A DNA stretch of 64,000 bases from Platycnemis pennipes (Eukaryota > Arthropoda > Insecta > Odonata > Platycnemididae): contig OW121855.1 in NCBI GenBank assembly GCA_933228895.1, positions 49,180,698 through 49,244,697 on the forward strand, read 5' to 3'. Position 1 is the first letter of the stretch; every line of letters starts with the position of its first letter. Below the pieces are notes generated by a model. That model searched no databases and was not told where the DNA came from. It saw only the letters and a list, made by a program, of their open reading frames with translations. Position numbers and translations under genes: made by a program. Shown piece after piece: positions 9,845 to 20,386 of this stretch.

Positions 9845-11433
9845 GTAAGGTAACATTCATTTTGCAAAATTTTTAGTAATTGTCATTTAATTTTTGTATC
9901 TGCCGGTGTATCGCTATTTTGTATTAGTACCTATCTTTTTGACCATATTATTACAAAATGGAAAACAATTGTTAATATAAAGGTAATAATCTTTAATATT
10001 ACGACGTGGCTTGAATTAACTTAGGTGCGAAATGATATTATTGACACAGTTTTCTGTTTGGCAACTCATGTTCAGCCCCATGTATTCTGGATAATATTAT
10101 CATATGTGGCATACAATTGGGTAATCGTTATGATTTGTTAACTGGTGCTTTGGGGAATGAACATTTATGGCGTTATCGGTGATCATTAATGGTCGTGCCT
10201 AATACATTTCTTATGAGTAGTGAGTGACATCGGATAAATACATACACACGACGGTGGTTATACATGTAAGGGATTCATTCACCTAAATAAGAAGATAACA
10301 GTTTTGCTGTGTATATTAATTAGCTGTTAATTTTTAACCGTTGTCTGTTGATATTTCATTGACTTATCATTCTGTGAAAAAATTTTCCCGACAATATTTC
10401 ACTTTTACTATCAAAATATTGCACAAAAGTCAGTTATTAGGGCGTAAACATTTAGAATAAGTAATTGGAAGGCAACGATAAGCTAATCATGTAATGGCAT
10501 TATGGTTATCCTATTAATTTAGTGGGCGATTCGTTTTTTAAAAGTTCCTTTCACCTTAGACATAGCATTAAATTTATTTTTGTAGTGTTTTTATTTGGAA
10601 AATTGTGGTTTATTTAGAGTTCCAGAAATAGGTGGTTTGTTTTCAATAGAATATGGTGAATTAATATTCTAAAATTACGTGTCTATCCTTCATTTTTAAA
10701 CAGATAAGTAACTGAAGATTCTTTTATTTACCAAGGTGCAGTGAAGACCAATGCATCCCAGCTTTACCTCATCACAGCTAATCGGAGTTTAGGAGAGTTG
10801 TTATGGTTGGCGATGTTGAGGGGAGAATCCAGGAAAAAACTACTACCTATAAAAATGTCTTTCTCAAGTTCTTGAATAAATGTTTTCACCTATATCTCCT
10901 TGTTATTATCCACTCTGTTTTTTCCAGGGCTTGGTGCACCTTTATATTATTACTGGGACTTCTCGATATGCTCATCAAAATTGTAGTTCAATTGGTATTC
11001 CTTTGGTGGGTGGTTGTTTTCGCAGTAGTATTTCTTAAATGAGTTGTTACTTATTTGATATTTTTTGGTAATGGGGTTTTTAGTAGGAATTTAAGAGTTT
11101 TGTCTGCATCAAATATATCGAGTAGAAGCCGCATATCGAATATTACTAGTGCGATATCACAGTCGATAGGTGTTCGATACAATTGCCCCGGGAATATGAT
11201 CGATATATATCGTTTTCGTCGATCATTTGTTGTTCTGGTTTTCACCGCTAGGCGGCGCTTATACCATACTACGGAAACCATATCCCTTCAAAGGCGGAAA
11301 CTCATCCCATATTTTTCCGTTGGTTTTCCCCTTCATATCCGGATATCTTTTCCCTTGCCGGATATGATATCCCTCGAATACTTGGATAGTATTATGAAAT
11401 GGATGGGATATATATCCCCTTGTGCTAGCTGGG

Positions 11434-11745
11434 GAACACCAAGTGTGTCATGAAGAGAACAGTTTACTGCATCTGCCAGATGGTATGTGGGCTTTGTACA
11501 TTTTTAATGAATTTCTGTATGAGAATTACCTTCAATATATCAAGAAATTTTAATGAGGGGTGACTCCTCTTGGCAGTGCTGCAAAGACAGCAGATTGCAA
11601 GATGATTAAAAGGAGTCATACTCAGTCTGGATCAAGGAATATGCTGGTCTATGTACTGAAAAGGAAATACGTAGTATCCCTTGGATGATCATATTCAGTC
11701 ATATTTCTGTGGTCAAGTTGCACATCATAGGCCGAGATACACATC
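11434..11745. other. spacer, nothing recognised
   Basis: Non-coding sequence between the unclassified element and the LINE 3' tail. Confidence 0.4.
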
Positions 11746-11746
11746 A

Positions 11747-14340
11747 TCATCATCTGTCAGCAATCCTAGGATTGGTTTGACGCAACCCTCTACTCTATCC
11801 TTTTATCGGCTAACCTCTTCATATTGACGTAATTCCTCTCTTTTACATCCTTCACAACTTGCTCCATATACCTCATACGAGGCCTGCCTTTTCCATTCCT
11901 CCTGTTCACTTTTCCCTCGACGATGGTCTTCATCAGGCCATCGTGTCTTAAGATGTGGCCTATTAAGTGTTCCCATCTTCTTTTTAATGTTTTCAGTAGA
12001 CATCTCTTCTCTCTCACTCTTCTAAGACCTCTTTGTTTGTCACTCGATCAATCCATTTTATCTTCATCATCCTCCGGTAGCACCACATTTCAAATGCTTC
12101 CAGCCTGGATTCTCTGCTGCTTTTATTGTCCATGCTTCACTGCCATACAGTAGAATGCTCAAGATGTAGGTATTTTCTAATGAAAATTTTCCCCACTCCC
12201 ACACTTGTATTTGCAGCTGTAAGCAGAATCTTCTGGTAAAATGTCCTTTTCGCTTGGGCAATTCTGCCGGCAATTTCTCTTGTACTTCGTCCATCACTGG
12301 TTACTCGGCTTCCCAGGTAACAGAACTCTTCCACAGCCTCGCTTTTTTGATTAACATTGGTCCTGGCTTCCTTTCTTCTACTGCATACCAATACCTTAGT
12401 TTTCTTTTTATTGATATTCAGATGATATCTGGTCATTATTCTTTCCATTTTCCTAGTGTCCTCTTTAAATATCCTTCTGTTTCTGAAATGACTGCTATGT
12501 CATCGGCTAATCGTAGTATGCTGATTTTCTCCCCATGGATATTCAACCTTGGAGACTTATCTTTGACTTCTTGGATGGCTTTCTCGATGTAAACATTGAA
12601 TAATACAGGAGACAGTGCACAGCCTTACCTCACTCCTTTCTTTATGCTTGCTTCTGTACTGCTGGGTCCTGATTTGATTATGACCACCTGTTTTTTATAT
12701 AAGCTGTGGATAACTCTTCGGTCATTGTATGATATTCCAATTTCTTTCAGAAACTTTAGCATCATCTTCCAATCCACGTTGCCAAATGCCTTTTCCAAAT
12801 CTACAAATGCAACAAACATCTCTAGATTCTTCTCTGTTCTCTTCTCTATTAGTAGCCTGAGGGCCAAAACCACTTCTCTTGTGCCCTTGTTTCTTCTGAA
12901 CCCAAATTGGTCCTCATCCAGGATCTCCTCAGCCTTTTTTTCTATTTTTTTTAGATGATTCTCGTTAATATTTATGGCATGTGTTGTCAGGCTTTATGAT
13001 CCTAAAATGTTCACAGCCCTCTTTTTTTTTGGCAATAGGGATGATGATGTTCTTCTCAAAGTCCGTGGGTCTCTCTCTTGTAGAGTACATGTCGCAGATG
13101 AGTTAAGCTGTATGTACAGCTGAGTTAATGTCTTCTCTCCAAGTTTTTTATTAGTTCGGCAGGAATATCATCTATTCTCGAAGCCTTATTTATCATCATA
13201 TCCCTTACAGCTGCGTCAAACTCTGATCTTAAGATTGGGGCTCCCAAATCATCCTTATCGACTTCATTTTCCTCTTCGATTACTTCCGCTCTAAGATAGT
13301 TTCCATTGAACATCTATTCCAAGTATTCCTTCTATCTCTTTCTTTATCCTCATGTTCAATCAAGAGTTCTCCATTCTTGCCCCTGATGCTGTTACATCTT
13401 GCAGCCCGTTCCTTGAAGTGATTTCTCACCATCCTGTAGACAACTTCCACATTTCTATTTGCGAGGTTGCTTTGTACATCTTTGCATATATCCTTCATCC
13501 ACATTTCCCTTGCTTTTATCGCTTTACAGTTTATTTTATTCCTGATTCTTTTGAGGCAAAGTTGCCCTTCTTCAGTTTCCACATTTTTATATTTTCTTCT
13601 CTCTTCAATCAATTCTAAGATTTCTTCTGTAATCCATGGCTTCTTCTTGACAACTTTTCTTCTCCCCAGAACTTCTTTTGCTGTTTCCTTTAGCCCAAAT
13701 TTGATGTTCTCCCATCTCTTTTCCAATGATTTCACAGTCAAATCCTCTTCTATTTTGTTTTCCACTAGTTTCCCTACTTGCCATACATTCTTCATTGATT
13801 TCCTCAATTTCTTGAGTTTTAAGTGGCATTTCATCATCACTAAGTCCAGGTATATCTTCTCTGTTGGTGGTTTTTAAACAATGTGTTTGCCACCACCAAC
13901 TTGTGTTGTGTGCAGAATTCTGTAAGTCTTTCTCCTCTCTCATTTCGATTTCCCAAGCCATATTTTCCTGTTATTCTTCCGTCTTTACCTTCGCCAATGA
14001 CAGGGTTCTAATCTCCTAAAATAATTGAATTTTCTTCTCCTTTTATGTGCTTTAGTACTTCCATGATATCCTCATAGACATCTTCCACTTCTTCATCTTC
14101 GTAGTCCGATGTATGCATGTAAGCTGGTACCACAATGGTATCTGTAGGTCTCAATCTTACCATTATAATCCTCTCGCTGTTCTGCAGGAAGCTCTTCATG
14201 TGCAGTCCTGCACTCTTCCTGAGCATTATGTCTACTCCAGCGTTACCATTCAGTTATCCGGTGTGAATAATTCTACAACTTCGACTCCAAAAGTCTCCTT
14301 CTTTGGGCCATCTCATTTCACCAATTCCTAATACATCGTG
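11747..14340 (-). pseudogene. RTE-like LINE, near-complete but frameshifted (endonuclease + reverse transcriptase)
   Basis: Read on the minus strand from high coordinates. The apurinic endonuclease-like part at about 14335-13870 contains VVPAYMHTSDYEDE, then SIILGDWNPVIGEGKDG and NERGERLTEFC. A linker follows at 13840-13280 (KKKPWITEEILELIEERRKY). Reverse transcriptase spans about 13260-12140 with IDDIPAELIKNLER, FVDLEKAFGNVDW, the catalytic box as LADD near 12510, and the YHLNINKKKTKVLV strand. The C-terminal part lies at about 12110-11780 (FEMWCYRRMMKIKW, then GRPRMRYMEQVVKDVKE). About 2.6 kb remains. The start of the endonuclease is missing, a small deletion joins endonuclease to linker near 13850, and several frameshifts and stops occur. 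A short (ATC)n run on the plus strand at 11745-11755 is its 3' tail. The clade label is a judgement. Confidence 0.9.
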
Positions 14341-15500
14341 GTCCATTCTCCGCGTTAGATGCACATCAACAATTCCAAATAAAGTGTTCTATAGTATGTG
14401 TTATGTGAAGCCCAATAAACAACAAAAGACTGTAGTCATTCCACTGCTACCTTGTTAGCCATGAACTTTATCTTTTTTTGAAATTTGTTGTGATCAATTG
14501 TGTCTATTGTTATCAGCATGCTAAAAACAGTTCCAGCTTAAAATGTGAATAAGTATTTTTTTACTTTAAAGAAATGATAGACTAGATTATTCCATTGATA
14601 CATTGTGAAAAATGGGGATTACTGATTGTATGATTGCTGATAGTATGATAACCAATCATTTAGAGCTTTTGGTTTAGGAGTATGATGTTTTTAGTTCCAC
14701 ATTTTGATGTATCTGCACAACTTTGCGATGTTCAATTTTCTGGGTGCCTAATATTTCTGCAAATGTACAAGCAGCACTGTGGTAGGAACTGAAACCCCTC
14801 CTGGCTTGTTCACTGACTTCACCTGATTTGGGCTCACTTTTACTGAATTATATCTTATCTCTTGGTTCTATCTGCATATTTTGGAATTTTACATATCTGG
14901 AAAATCTTTTAAAAATCTGGATTTAATCTAGATTAAACTTGCTGTTATGCCCTCTAGATGACATATTGAATCTAGATTTAATCTGTTTTTTTTTGAGATG
15001 TAAATTTAGATTTTTTACGAATGAAATCTAGATTTTGAAATATTTTCTTTGAAAGGTGCAGCACAGGAGGGGGAGGGGGGTTTCCTCTACTTTTATTTTC
15101 ATATTTTTAATGCTGAAGTAGGCTTATTCAGTAATGTTGGTTTGCTGCCTACACTCATTTTATTGGCTTATTGTTATCTGTGAATTTAAAATTTAAAAAT
15201 TCACATTGCTGTGAAATTTGGATGGTACTGGTGGGTATTAAATACATATAAACTATCCTAATTTCACTCCATGTTAATATGCGATTCTCTAGGAAAATAT
15301 TGCTGTTAGGACAAACAGAGATAAATATGAGGGTAAATATCCTTTAATCTTTTAATCTGGAGCTGCGGAGAAGTTGTAAAAATATAACTTCAAAGAGAAG
15401 AGGGAAATAGAATGTGGTGATTTAATAAACAGTTTCCATTGACATTTTTAGACTAGTTTGTGGAGTTGGAGAAGAAATTGGTAGATGATCAGTATCCGAG
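14341..15500. other. non-coding stretch with AATCTAGATT cluster
   Basis: No gene seen. Between about 14885 and 15040 the palindromic word AATCTAGATT and near-copies recur at least four times, and a G-rich run occurs at 15067-15080. No inverted termini were identified. Confidence 0.4.
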
Positions 15501-15504
15501 CCAG

Positions 15505-15775
15505 CATTATCATAAGTCAATAATTCTAAGATTGGCTTGAAGCAGCTCTCCACTTGAGTCTCCTTCTGGGTAGCCTCTCGTATTAACATAATTCATCTCT
15601 TTTGCATCCTTCACTACATATTGCAAATATGTCTTGTGAGGCCTCTTACACTCTTCCCATTCCATTTTCCCTTGACATTTTTCTTAATCAGGCCATTATG
15701 TCTTTAGATATGGTCAATTAAGTTGTAAGTTCTTTCTTTCAGTTTTAAGAGTCTTCTCTTTTCTCTCTTTCTTCT
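15505..15775 (-). repeat. 5'-truncated 3' end of the RTE-like LINE (diverged)
   Basis: Plus-strand landmarks ccagcattatcataagtcaa, ctaagattggcttgaagca, ttcatctcttttgcatcctt and gtgaggcctctta line up in order with 11747-11910. This copy is more diverged than the one at 11747. Confidence 0.75.
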
Positions 15776-15843
15776 TAAGACTTCATTTGTTCATTCAAAT
15801 TAAAATGCAATGCAATTGCATGTAATGTAAATGCAATTAACTA

Positions 15844-15854
15844 GTGGTTTATGT
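15844..15854 (+). repeat. SINE target-site duplication, left copy
   Basis: GTGGTTTATGT, repeated exactly at 16196-16206 on the other side of the SINE. Confidence 0.92.
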
Positions 15855-16195
15855 AGGGGTTCTGGTTGGTGTGGTGGTTAGAGTACTGCCCTCCCAACCC
15901 GAGGGCCCGGGTTTGATTCCTGGCAGTGACGGATTTTCCAGTGGGAAACCGGTCCCCACTTGAGTGCCTAGTGGAGGACATTTCAAGTTCAGTACTCTGT
16001 CCGTCGGATGGGACGTTAAGCCATGGTTCCCTTGGTGCCTTTCGTTAAGAGTAGGCTAATGCCAATGCCAGGTTTCTCTCCACCCTTCCTCCATTTCCTG
16101 AAAACTCCTACCATTACCCAATTACCCACCTACCCTAAATGGGGCAAATAACCTCAGCTGTTGGTTGCCTCCCCTGAATAACCATCCAACCAACG
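15855..16195 (+). mobile_element. tRNA-derived SINE, 341 bp, intact with target duplication
   Basis: The head is tRNA-like. An A-box-like GGTGGTTAGAGTACTG lies at about 15873-15888 and a B box GGTTTGATTCC at 15910-15920, spaced as in an internal RNA polymerase III promoter. A unique tRNA-unrelated body follows, ending in an AACCATCCAACCAAC tail. The whole unit is flanked by perfect 11-bp direct repeats (15844-15854 and 16196-16206), the mark of target-primed reverse transcription. The perfect duplication suggests that it is fairly young. A diverged relative lies at 20270-20386 in the opposite orientation. Confidence 0.93.
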
Positions 16196-16206
16196 GTGGT
16201 TTATGT
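16196..16206 (+). repeat. SINE target-site duplication, right copy
   Basis: GTGGTTTATGT, identical to 15844-15854. Confidence 0.92.
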
Positions 16207-16362
16207 GAAGTTTAGTTGCCTAATGGCAGTGAAATAGATGTAGCATAATATTACATGAGTTGAAGTGTAACTCTGATTTTTTCTAAACTTAAAACTTAGA
16301 ACTTTTAACTTCTGAGAAAGTTAGTACCTAATTTAAGGAATGACCTGGTGAATTGTTTCATG

Positions 16363-17002
16363 ATGAATAACAACAAAACAAAACTTTTTAATTCCACAAA
16401 CAAAGGCTCTAATCCTAAAACCTTGAAACCTAGGTTTCACTGCCTTGCAGCATCATCAGGCAAGCAAAATTACATCCAAGAGGCTCATATATGCAGGTGT
16501 TGGCAGTGGGGGTGGGTCAGTTATTGGGAATGGAGCGGGTGAGGTTTAGGGGGAGGGTATAACACTGTCATTGCCTGCCGTTTGGGTTGTTATACATGGA
16601 GGGGAGGGGGAAAAGCAGAGTGGAGCGCAGCAGGGGATGGTTCCTGTGAACTGAGGCCCATGCGTTTGGCCAACATGAGGAGAGGGAAGTGCGAGGTAAA
16701 CACAATGTCATTCACTAAGGGATTATTCCTTACACAGTTTTCAAAATTTCCCTCTGCTCAAGAATGTCCAGCCTGGCTACTTTTTTTCAAGGTGAAGAAT
16801 CTGAAGGGTGAAATCACTGGTTTGCTGGTTTTCCATCAGGTGCTTGGCAAAACGTGAAGTTTAGTTTTCCTTCTTAAAACATGTTTCATGCTCCTTTACT
16901 CTTTCTTTGAAAATTCAAATTTATACCCCTTGTGAAACCTTAGTTGCATAAAAGCCTCTTTTTATATGTGGAATTACAAAGTTTTGTTTTGTTGTTATTC
17001 AT
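16363..17002 (-). mobile_element. Penelope-like retroelement fragment with 36-bp inverted ends
   Basis: The minus strand encodes, across frameshifts, the end of a GIY-YIG-type endonuclease region. FKERVKEHETCFKKEN lies near 16905-16864, TSRFAKHLMENQQTSDF near 16860-16810, RLDILEQREILKTV near 16772-16735 and NNPLVNDIVFTSHFP near 16727-16683, followed by a proline-rich end. This is the pattern I know from the C-terminus of Penelope-like elements. The fragment is bounded by near-perfect 36-bp inverted repeats (16363-16398 and 16967-17002, one mismatch). A short inverted piece of the terminal repeat at the truncated 5' end is a described habit of Penelope copies. A hammerhead-like motif lies at 16419-16465. 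Confidence 0.68.
16419..16465 (-). ncRNA. hammerhead-ribozyme-like motif (degenerate)
   Basis: The minus strand reads CTGATGA (16453-16459), then a stem CTGC-AAG-GCAG, then GAAAC (16434-16438), and a palindrome GAAACCTAGGTTTC (16425-16438). The last could serve as a very short stem III. CTTG/CAAG could close stem I, with one mismatch next to the core. Core words and order match a hammerhead, and these ribozymes are known in Penelope terminal repeats. The stem II base next to GAAAC is not the usual C, so activity is doubtful. Confidence 0.35.
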
Positions 17003-18050
17003 TCTTAGTAAGTAGGTAATTACTTACCTAGGGAAATTATTATTTGTGCAATAAAATAAAAATGTATTTTTGCCATAAACTATAAATGAAGTTTGTAATT
17101 CACATTCTCAGTGGTAACCCTTTATTTCTTCAATGAATTATTGCAGTTAGATGAAGAGTGGAATCTTCTTCTGACTACTTTGGAAAGTTACCAAAAGCAA
17201 GTATCTCAAATATTGAAACTCAGCTGAAATCTCCTTGCTCTGATTAGTACAATGAAGGTGATGGTTCATGGGAATGCCAGAACTGGACTTCTACCTAGGC
17301 CTCATTTTACCTCATTGAATGCTTTTAGTAAAAAGTTCACCCTCTCTTGATAGATCCTGGAAAGGTGGAATATTGCAAATTCACTAAAAGTATGTGTCTA
17401 TTATTTAAAAACAATTGAAGTCTGATGTATAAAATTAAAAGTGTTACCACTTATTGAAAAGGTTAAATGTACAAGGCATTGTCCAATTCTGACGTGACGG
17501 TGTCATCATGGTTAGTTGAATTGTAATAGAATGACCCTTGATGTAATTTAAATGAAAAATTTTAAAAATGCTTGACTATTATTTGTTTTACAGACCTGTG
17601 TAGCCTGCTGGGTTTTCCAAAAAGTAATCTTCTCTGGTTTGAAGAAAACATCAGGCTTACTCTTGGGAACTCTAATCTTTCCTCAAATACAAATTGGTCT
17701 CCAGGTATGTAACTGTCACTAGTATTTATGATGAACATTCTCAATGAGTCATTTTTTCAAGTAAAGTGGCTACCTGAGCTACTGATATTAGTATGGCTAG
17801 GTTCCGAAAACCTGAGGGAAAGTGCAAGTTATTACAATAAATAAGAAAGTATTAAGCGTTTACCATAAATATGAGGGAATAGAAATTTGAACCACTGATA
17901 CACATGCTACCTTGCTGTGGAAGTTACTCCATTAATATGAGTTGAGTTTGCTAAGGTGTAAGTTTGCAACTTTGTGTTATAGGTTGATGTTTGATCATTC
18001 AATATTCTGTGTGTATATTGTAAAGGCCTAGTGTGAGAATGCTATGCAAT
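17003..18050. other. non-coding stretch, nothing recognised
   Basis: AT-rich. Short ORFs lack homology or splice context that I can support. Confidence 0.4.
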
Positions 18051-18064
18051 GTGAGAATGAGAAT

Positions 18065-18195
18065 ACTAAGAGAAATGATGTATTCACTTAGTCATTGAAT
18101 TGTGACCGCATTCAGTTTTGAAATTCTGGTCATAGGTGGATTTGGATGTAATTCGGAAATTCATAATTTTTTGGTAGATTTTGTTGGAATGCCTT
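18065..18195 (+). repeat. diverged direct repeat, copy 1
   Basis: The landmarks aagagaaatgatgtattca, gcattcagttttgaaattct, ggtcataggtggatttggatg and ttttttggtagattt are matched in order at 19231-19350. Copies are about 1.17 kb apart. The function is unknown. Confidence 0.75.
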
Positions 18196-18217
18196 CTACA
18201 TTATGTGATTTTGAAAT

Positions 18218-18638
18218 TACAGTAAACTTCCAATTATCCATGCTAATGACTGGTAAATGGTGCATGGATAATCGGGAAACACTAATAATTCACTGTTTGG
18301 TTCTTTCTGGAATCAATTCTCTATGGTGCACCACCAAAATAAATAAACTCCAACACAATCTGCCGATGAAAAGAGCCTCCTTGGACATAATAGCATTTTA
18401 TGACAAAAAAGAATCCAGTCCCAGCTGCAATTAAATGTTCGCAAGCAAGGTGGTGGCACAATGCCTGGCGTAAGGCATCAGGCCAGTCGATAGGGCCGTA
18501 GAGAAAGTCACGTTTGGTGGAAAATAATGAAAATTGACTTACTTTTGAGACCACTGCTGATACACTAAATAGATTGGCGATGCACAGATAATCCTCAGCC
18601 CGGATAACGGGCACACAGACAATTGGGAGTTTACTGTA
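18218..18638. mobile_element. 417-bp pogo/Tigger-like MITE
   Basis: The core 18220-18636 begins CAGTAAACTTCCAATTATCC and ends with the inverted copy (inward from the right: CAGTAAACTCCCAATTGTCT). TA flanks both sides (18218-18219 and 18637-18638). A second internal similarity, ggataatcgggaaac near 18267 and cggataacgggcac near 18600, mirrors pogo subterminal repeats. A 97-codon minus-strand ORF inside (18321-18614) shows no transposase motif. Confidence 0.85.
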
Positions 18639-19019
18639 AAATATTTAATGGGTATTGTGATTTTTTGAAAAGAGGAAAACTGTATTTAAAGCATTCATTG
18701 AGCCTTTCACGTCTCTCTAGGGCTATTCATCCAACCTGTTTCCCAAATAATTGTAGGGTCTTTTATACTGTAGATATATAAGTAGCCCATATAATGTATC
18801 AATATGGCTTTTGAGGCCTGTGCACACTTCTATCCATCACTATTGGCTCACTGCTGCTAACTCTATATCATGGTATTATAAAAAAAGAGTTGTCACATGC
18901 AAAAAATGTCTCCAACTGTCTGTTACTAACTTCAATTGAAAGGTGGAATGTGGTTGGTAGATGTTAACTCATTCTAAACAGCACACTTTGTCTGACGTTG
19001 CTAGTAATTGAGATTACGG

Positions 19020-19044
19020 CACTCCAAGGTGAAAACTTGGAGTG
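19020..19044. repeat. 9-bp perfect hairpin
   Basis: CACTCCAAG (19020-19028), a 7-nt loop, then CTTGGAGTG (19036-19044). Isolated, with no associated gene. Confidence 0.7.
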
Positions 19045-19228
19045 TAACAAATTATTTTTGCAATATTTAACTTTTGTATGTGGTACTATCTCATGCCTGC
19101 TGTGTACCTCATTTTTTTGACTAAAATGTAGAATGCAATTCTTCATGATTTCTTCATCCTCTGATGCTTGCAACCATACTGAGCTTTAAGGAAACATTCA
19201 TGCAAAAAATCTGTTGACAGACTGACAG

Positions 19229-19360
19229 ATGCTAAGAGAAATGACATTCAGTTATTCATTGTCATTGCCTTATGGCCACATTCAGTTCCAAAAGTCTGGT
19301 CAAAAGTGGCTTTGGATGCCAGTCAGAAATTTAGATTTTTTTGGTGGATTTCTCGTACCC
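19229..19360 (+). repeat. diverged direct repeat, copy 2
   Basis: Colinear with 18065-18195: aagagaaatgacattcagtt, cacattcagttccaaaagtc, tggtcaaaagtggctttgga, ttttttggtggattt. It lacks the adjacent MITE. Confidence 0.75.
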
Positions 19361-20200
19361 AAACATTTTGAATACCAACCAGTTATCTGATTACACTACA
19401 ATGTAGGTACCTACATATGTATTACATAGTCACAATATGAAACTTATTTCTTTAGTACCAATGACATTGTTGGTTTTTTTTCCACAGTTTCGAAGTTAGA
19501 TTCAATTATAAGACTCCCAATAAAATTAATGTAGTCACAACTGCTGCTAATAAGAGACATGCAATTGTGAGTGATGCACTGCTGCCCAGCTATACAGCAC
19601 CATCTACGTCACTACCAAATGCTCAGTTATAAGTTGAAGTTGGATAGGTTGTACGTTAACTACTTACTATGTAGATTGAGGAGAGAATTTTTGAGGTTTT
19701 ATGCCATCATTTCTGAGTGGAAGTGGATGAAAAATCCAAGAGTTATTGCTGTCTACTTCTCTGAGCCCTCCCTTTTGAATGGTCAATGCATTGGGTTGGA
19801 ATGGAAAAATGAATTTCAGAATTTGTAGCTGATCTCATTGATCGTGTATTAACCCAATCAGTGGAATATTGGGCTTCTTAGTAAAGGAATTGGTCTCAAG
19901 TCTGTCACAGTTCATCACTCGTTAGTATTAGGGAAAGTACTGACAATTAAGTTGAACTTTAACTATGAGTAAGTATTTGGATAGTCATAAGAATCAGGGA
20001 GTGAAGGAAGGATTGAGAGGAACTCAATATTAGGTTTAGCCTGCACCTAACACTTTCAATGTAATTTATGAACCTCTCCTAGAATCAGATAGATTTTATT
20101 TCAATACTCAACTGGTATAACAGTCACATCAATTGACATGTTCTGTGGGTTGCTTTGGCAAGGACCACATAAATTGATAAGGTCCTCACTGAATGTGTTA
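19361..20200. other. non-coding stretch, nothing recognised
   Basis: No supported gene. One 85-codon ORF (19571-19828) has no recognised motif. Confidence 0.4.
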
Positions 20201-20269
20201 ATTAAAGTGATCATGGGGCCAATGATGTGATATCACATAATGATGGGAGTAATGACCTTGAAAAACTTT

Positions 20270-20386
20270 CCCCCTCTGCCCTCCACTAGTGACTGGTCTA
20301 TTGGTGAAAACTCTATCCCTATCAAGACTTAAACTCTGACCCTTGGCATGGGAAGCCAGTACTCTAGCCACCACAATTTGATCCTC
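20270..20386 (-). mobile_element. tRNA-derived SINE fragment (diverged)
   Basis: The minus strand reads TGTGGTGGCTAGAGTACTGG, a purine-rich spacer, then GGGTCAGAGTTTAAGTCTTG (B-box remnant) and further on CACTAGTGGAGG. This matches the head of the SINE at 15855. It abuts the left end of the 20387-21607 element, so that element may have inserted at its 5' edge. Confidence 0.75.

Larger units (their letters stand above)
9303..11433. mobile_element. 2.1-kb unclassified element with CCCAGCTAGCACA ends
   Basis: Perfect 13-bp inverted ends CCCAGCTAGCACA (9303-9315) and TGTGCTAGCTGGG (11421-11433). Weaker inverted similarity continues outward (TGGTGNTC) and inward (GGGGATAT on both sides, allowing one extra base on the right). 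Both terminal 150 bp are dense in GGATAT/ATATCC words, for example near 9317, 9341, 9386, 11337, 11359 and 11405. No transposase was recognised, and no target duplication is evident. The interior holds a 28-bp palindrome and one exon-like ORF (9758-9844). The superfamily is unknown to me. A second element with almost identical ends lies at 20387-21607. Confidence 0.75.

Noticed and set aside
10803..11042. Hydrophobic 79-codon ORF resembling a membrane protein
   Set aside because: Hydrophobicity follows from T-rich sequence; no homologue recognised and no promoter or splice evidence.
11055..11453. 132-codon plus-strand ORF in the right part of the GGATATC element
   Set aside because: Runs across the 13-bp terminus and out of the element, is composed of subterminal repeat sequence, and shows no transposase motif.
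12596..12958. 120-codon plus-strand ORF
   Set aside because: Shadow of the LINE reverse transcriptase read on the opposite strand.
15873..15930. Possible functional tRNA gene
   Set aside because: A- and B-box-like sequences are present, but the arms do not pair as a cloverleaf and a SINE body with target duplication follows.
18321..18614. 97-codon ORF inside the pogo-like MITE
   Set aside because: Lies fully inside a 417-bp non-autonomous element and lacks any pogo transposase motif.
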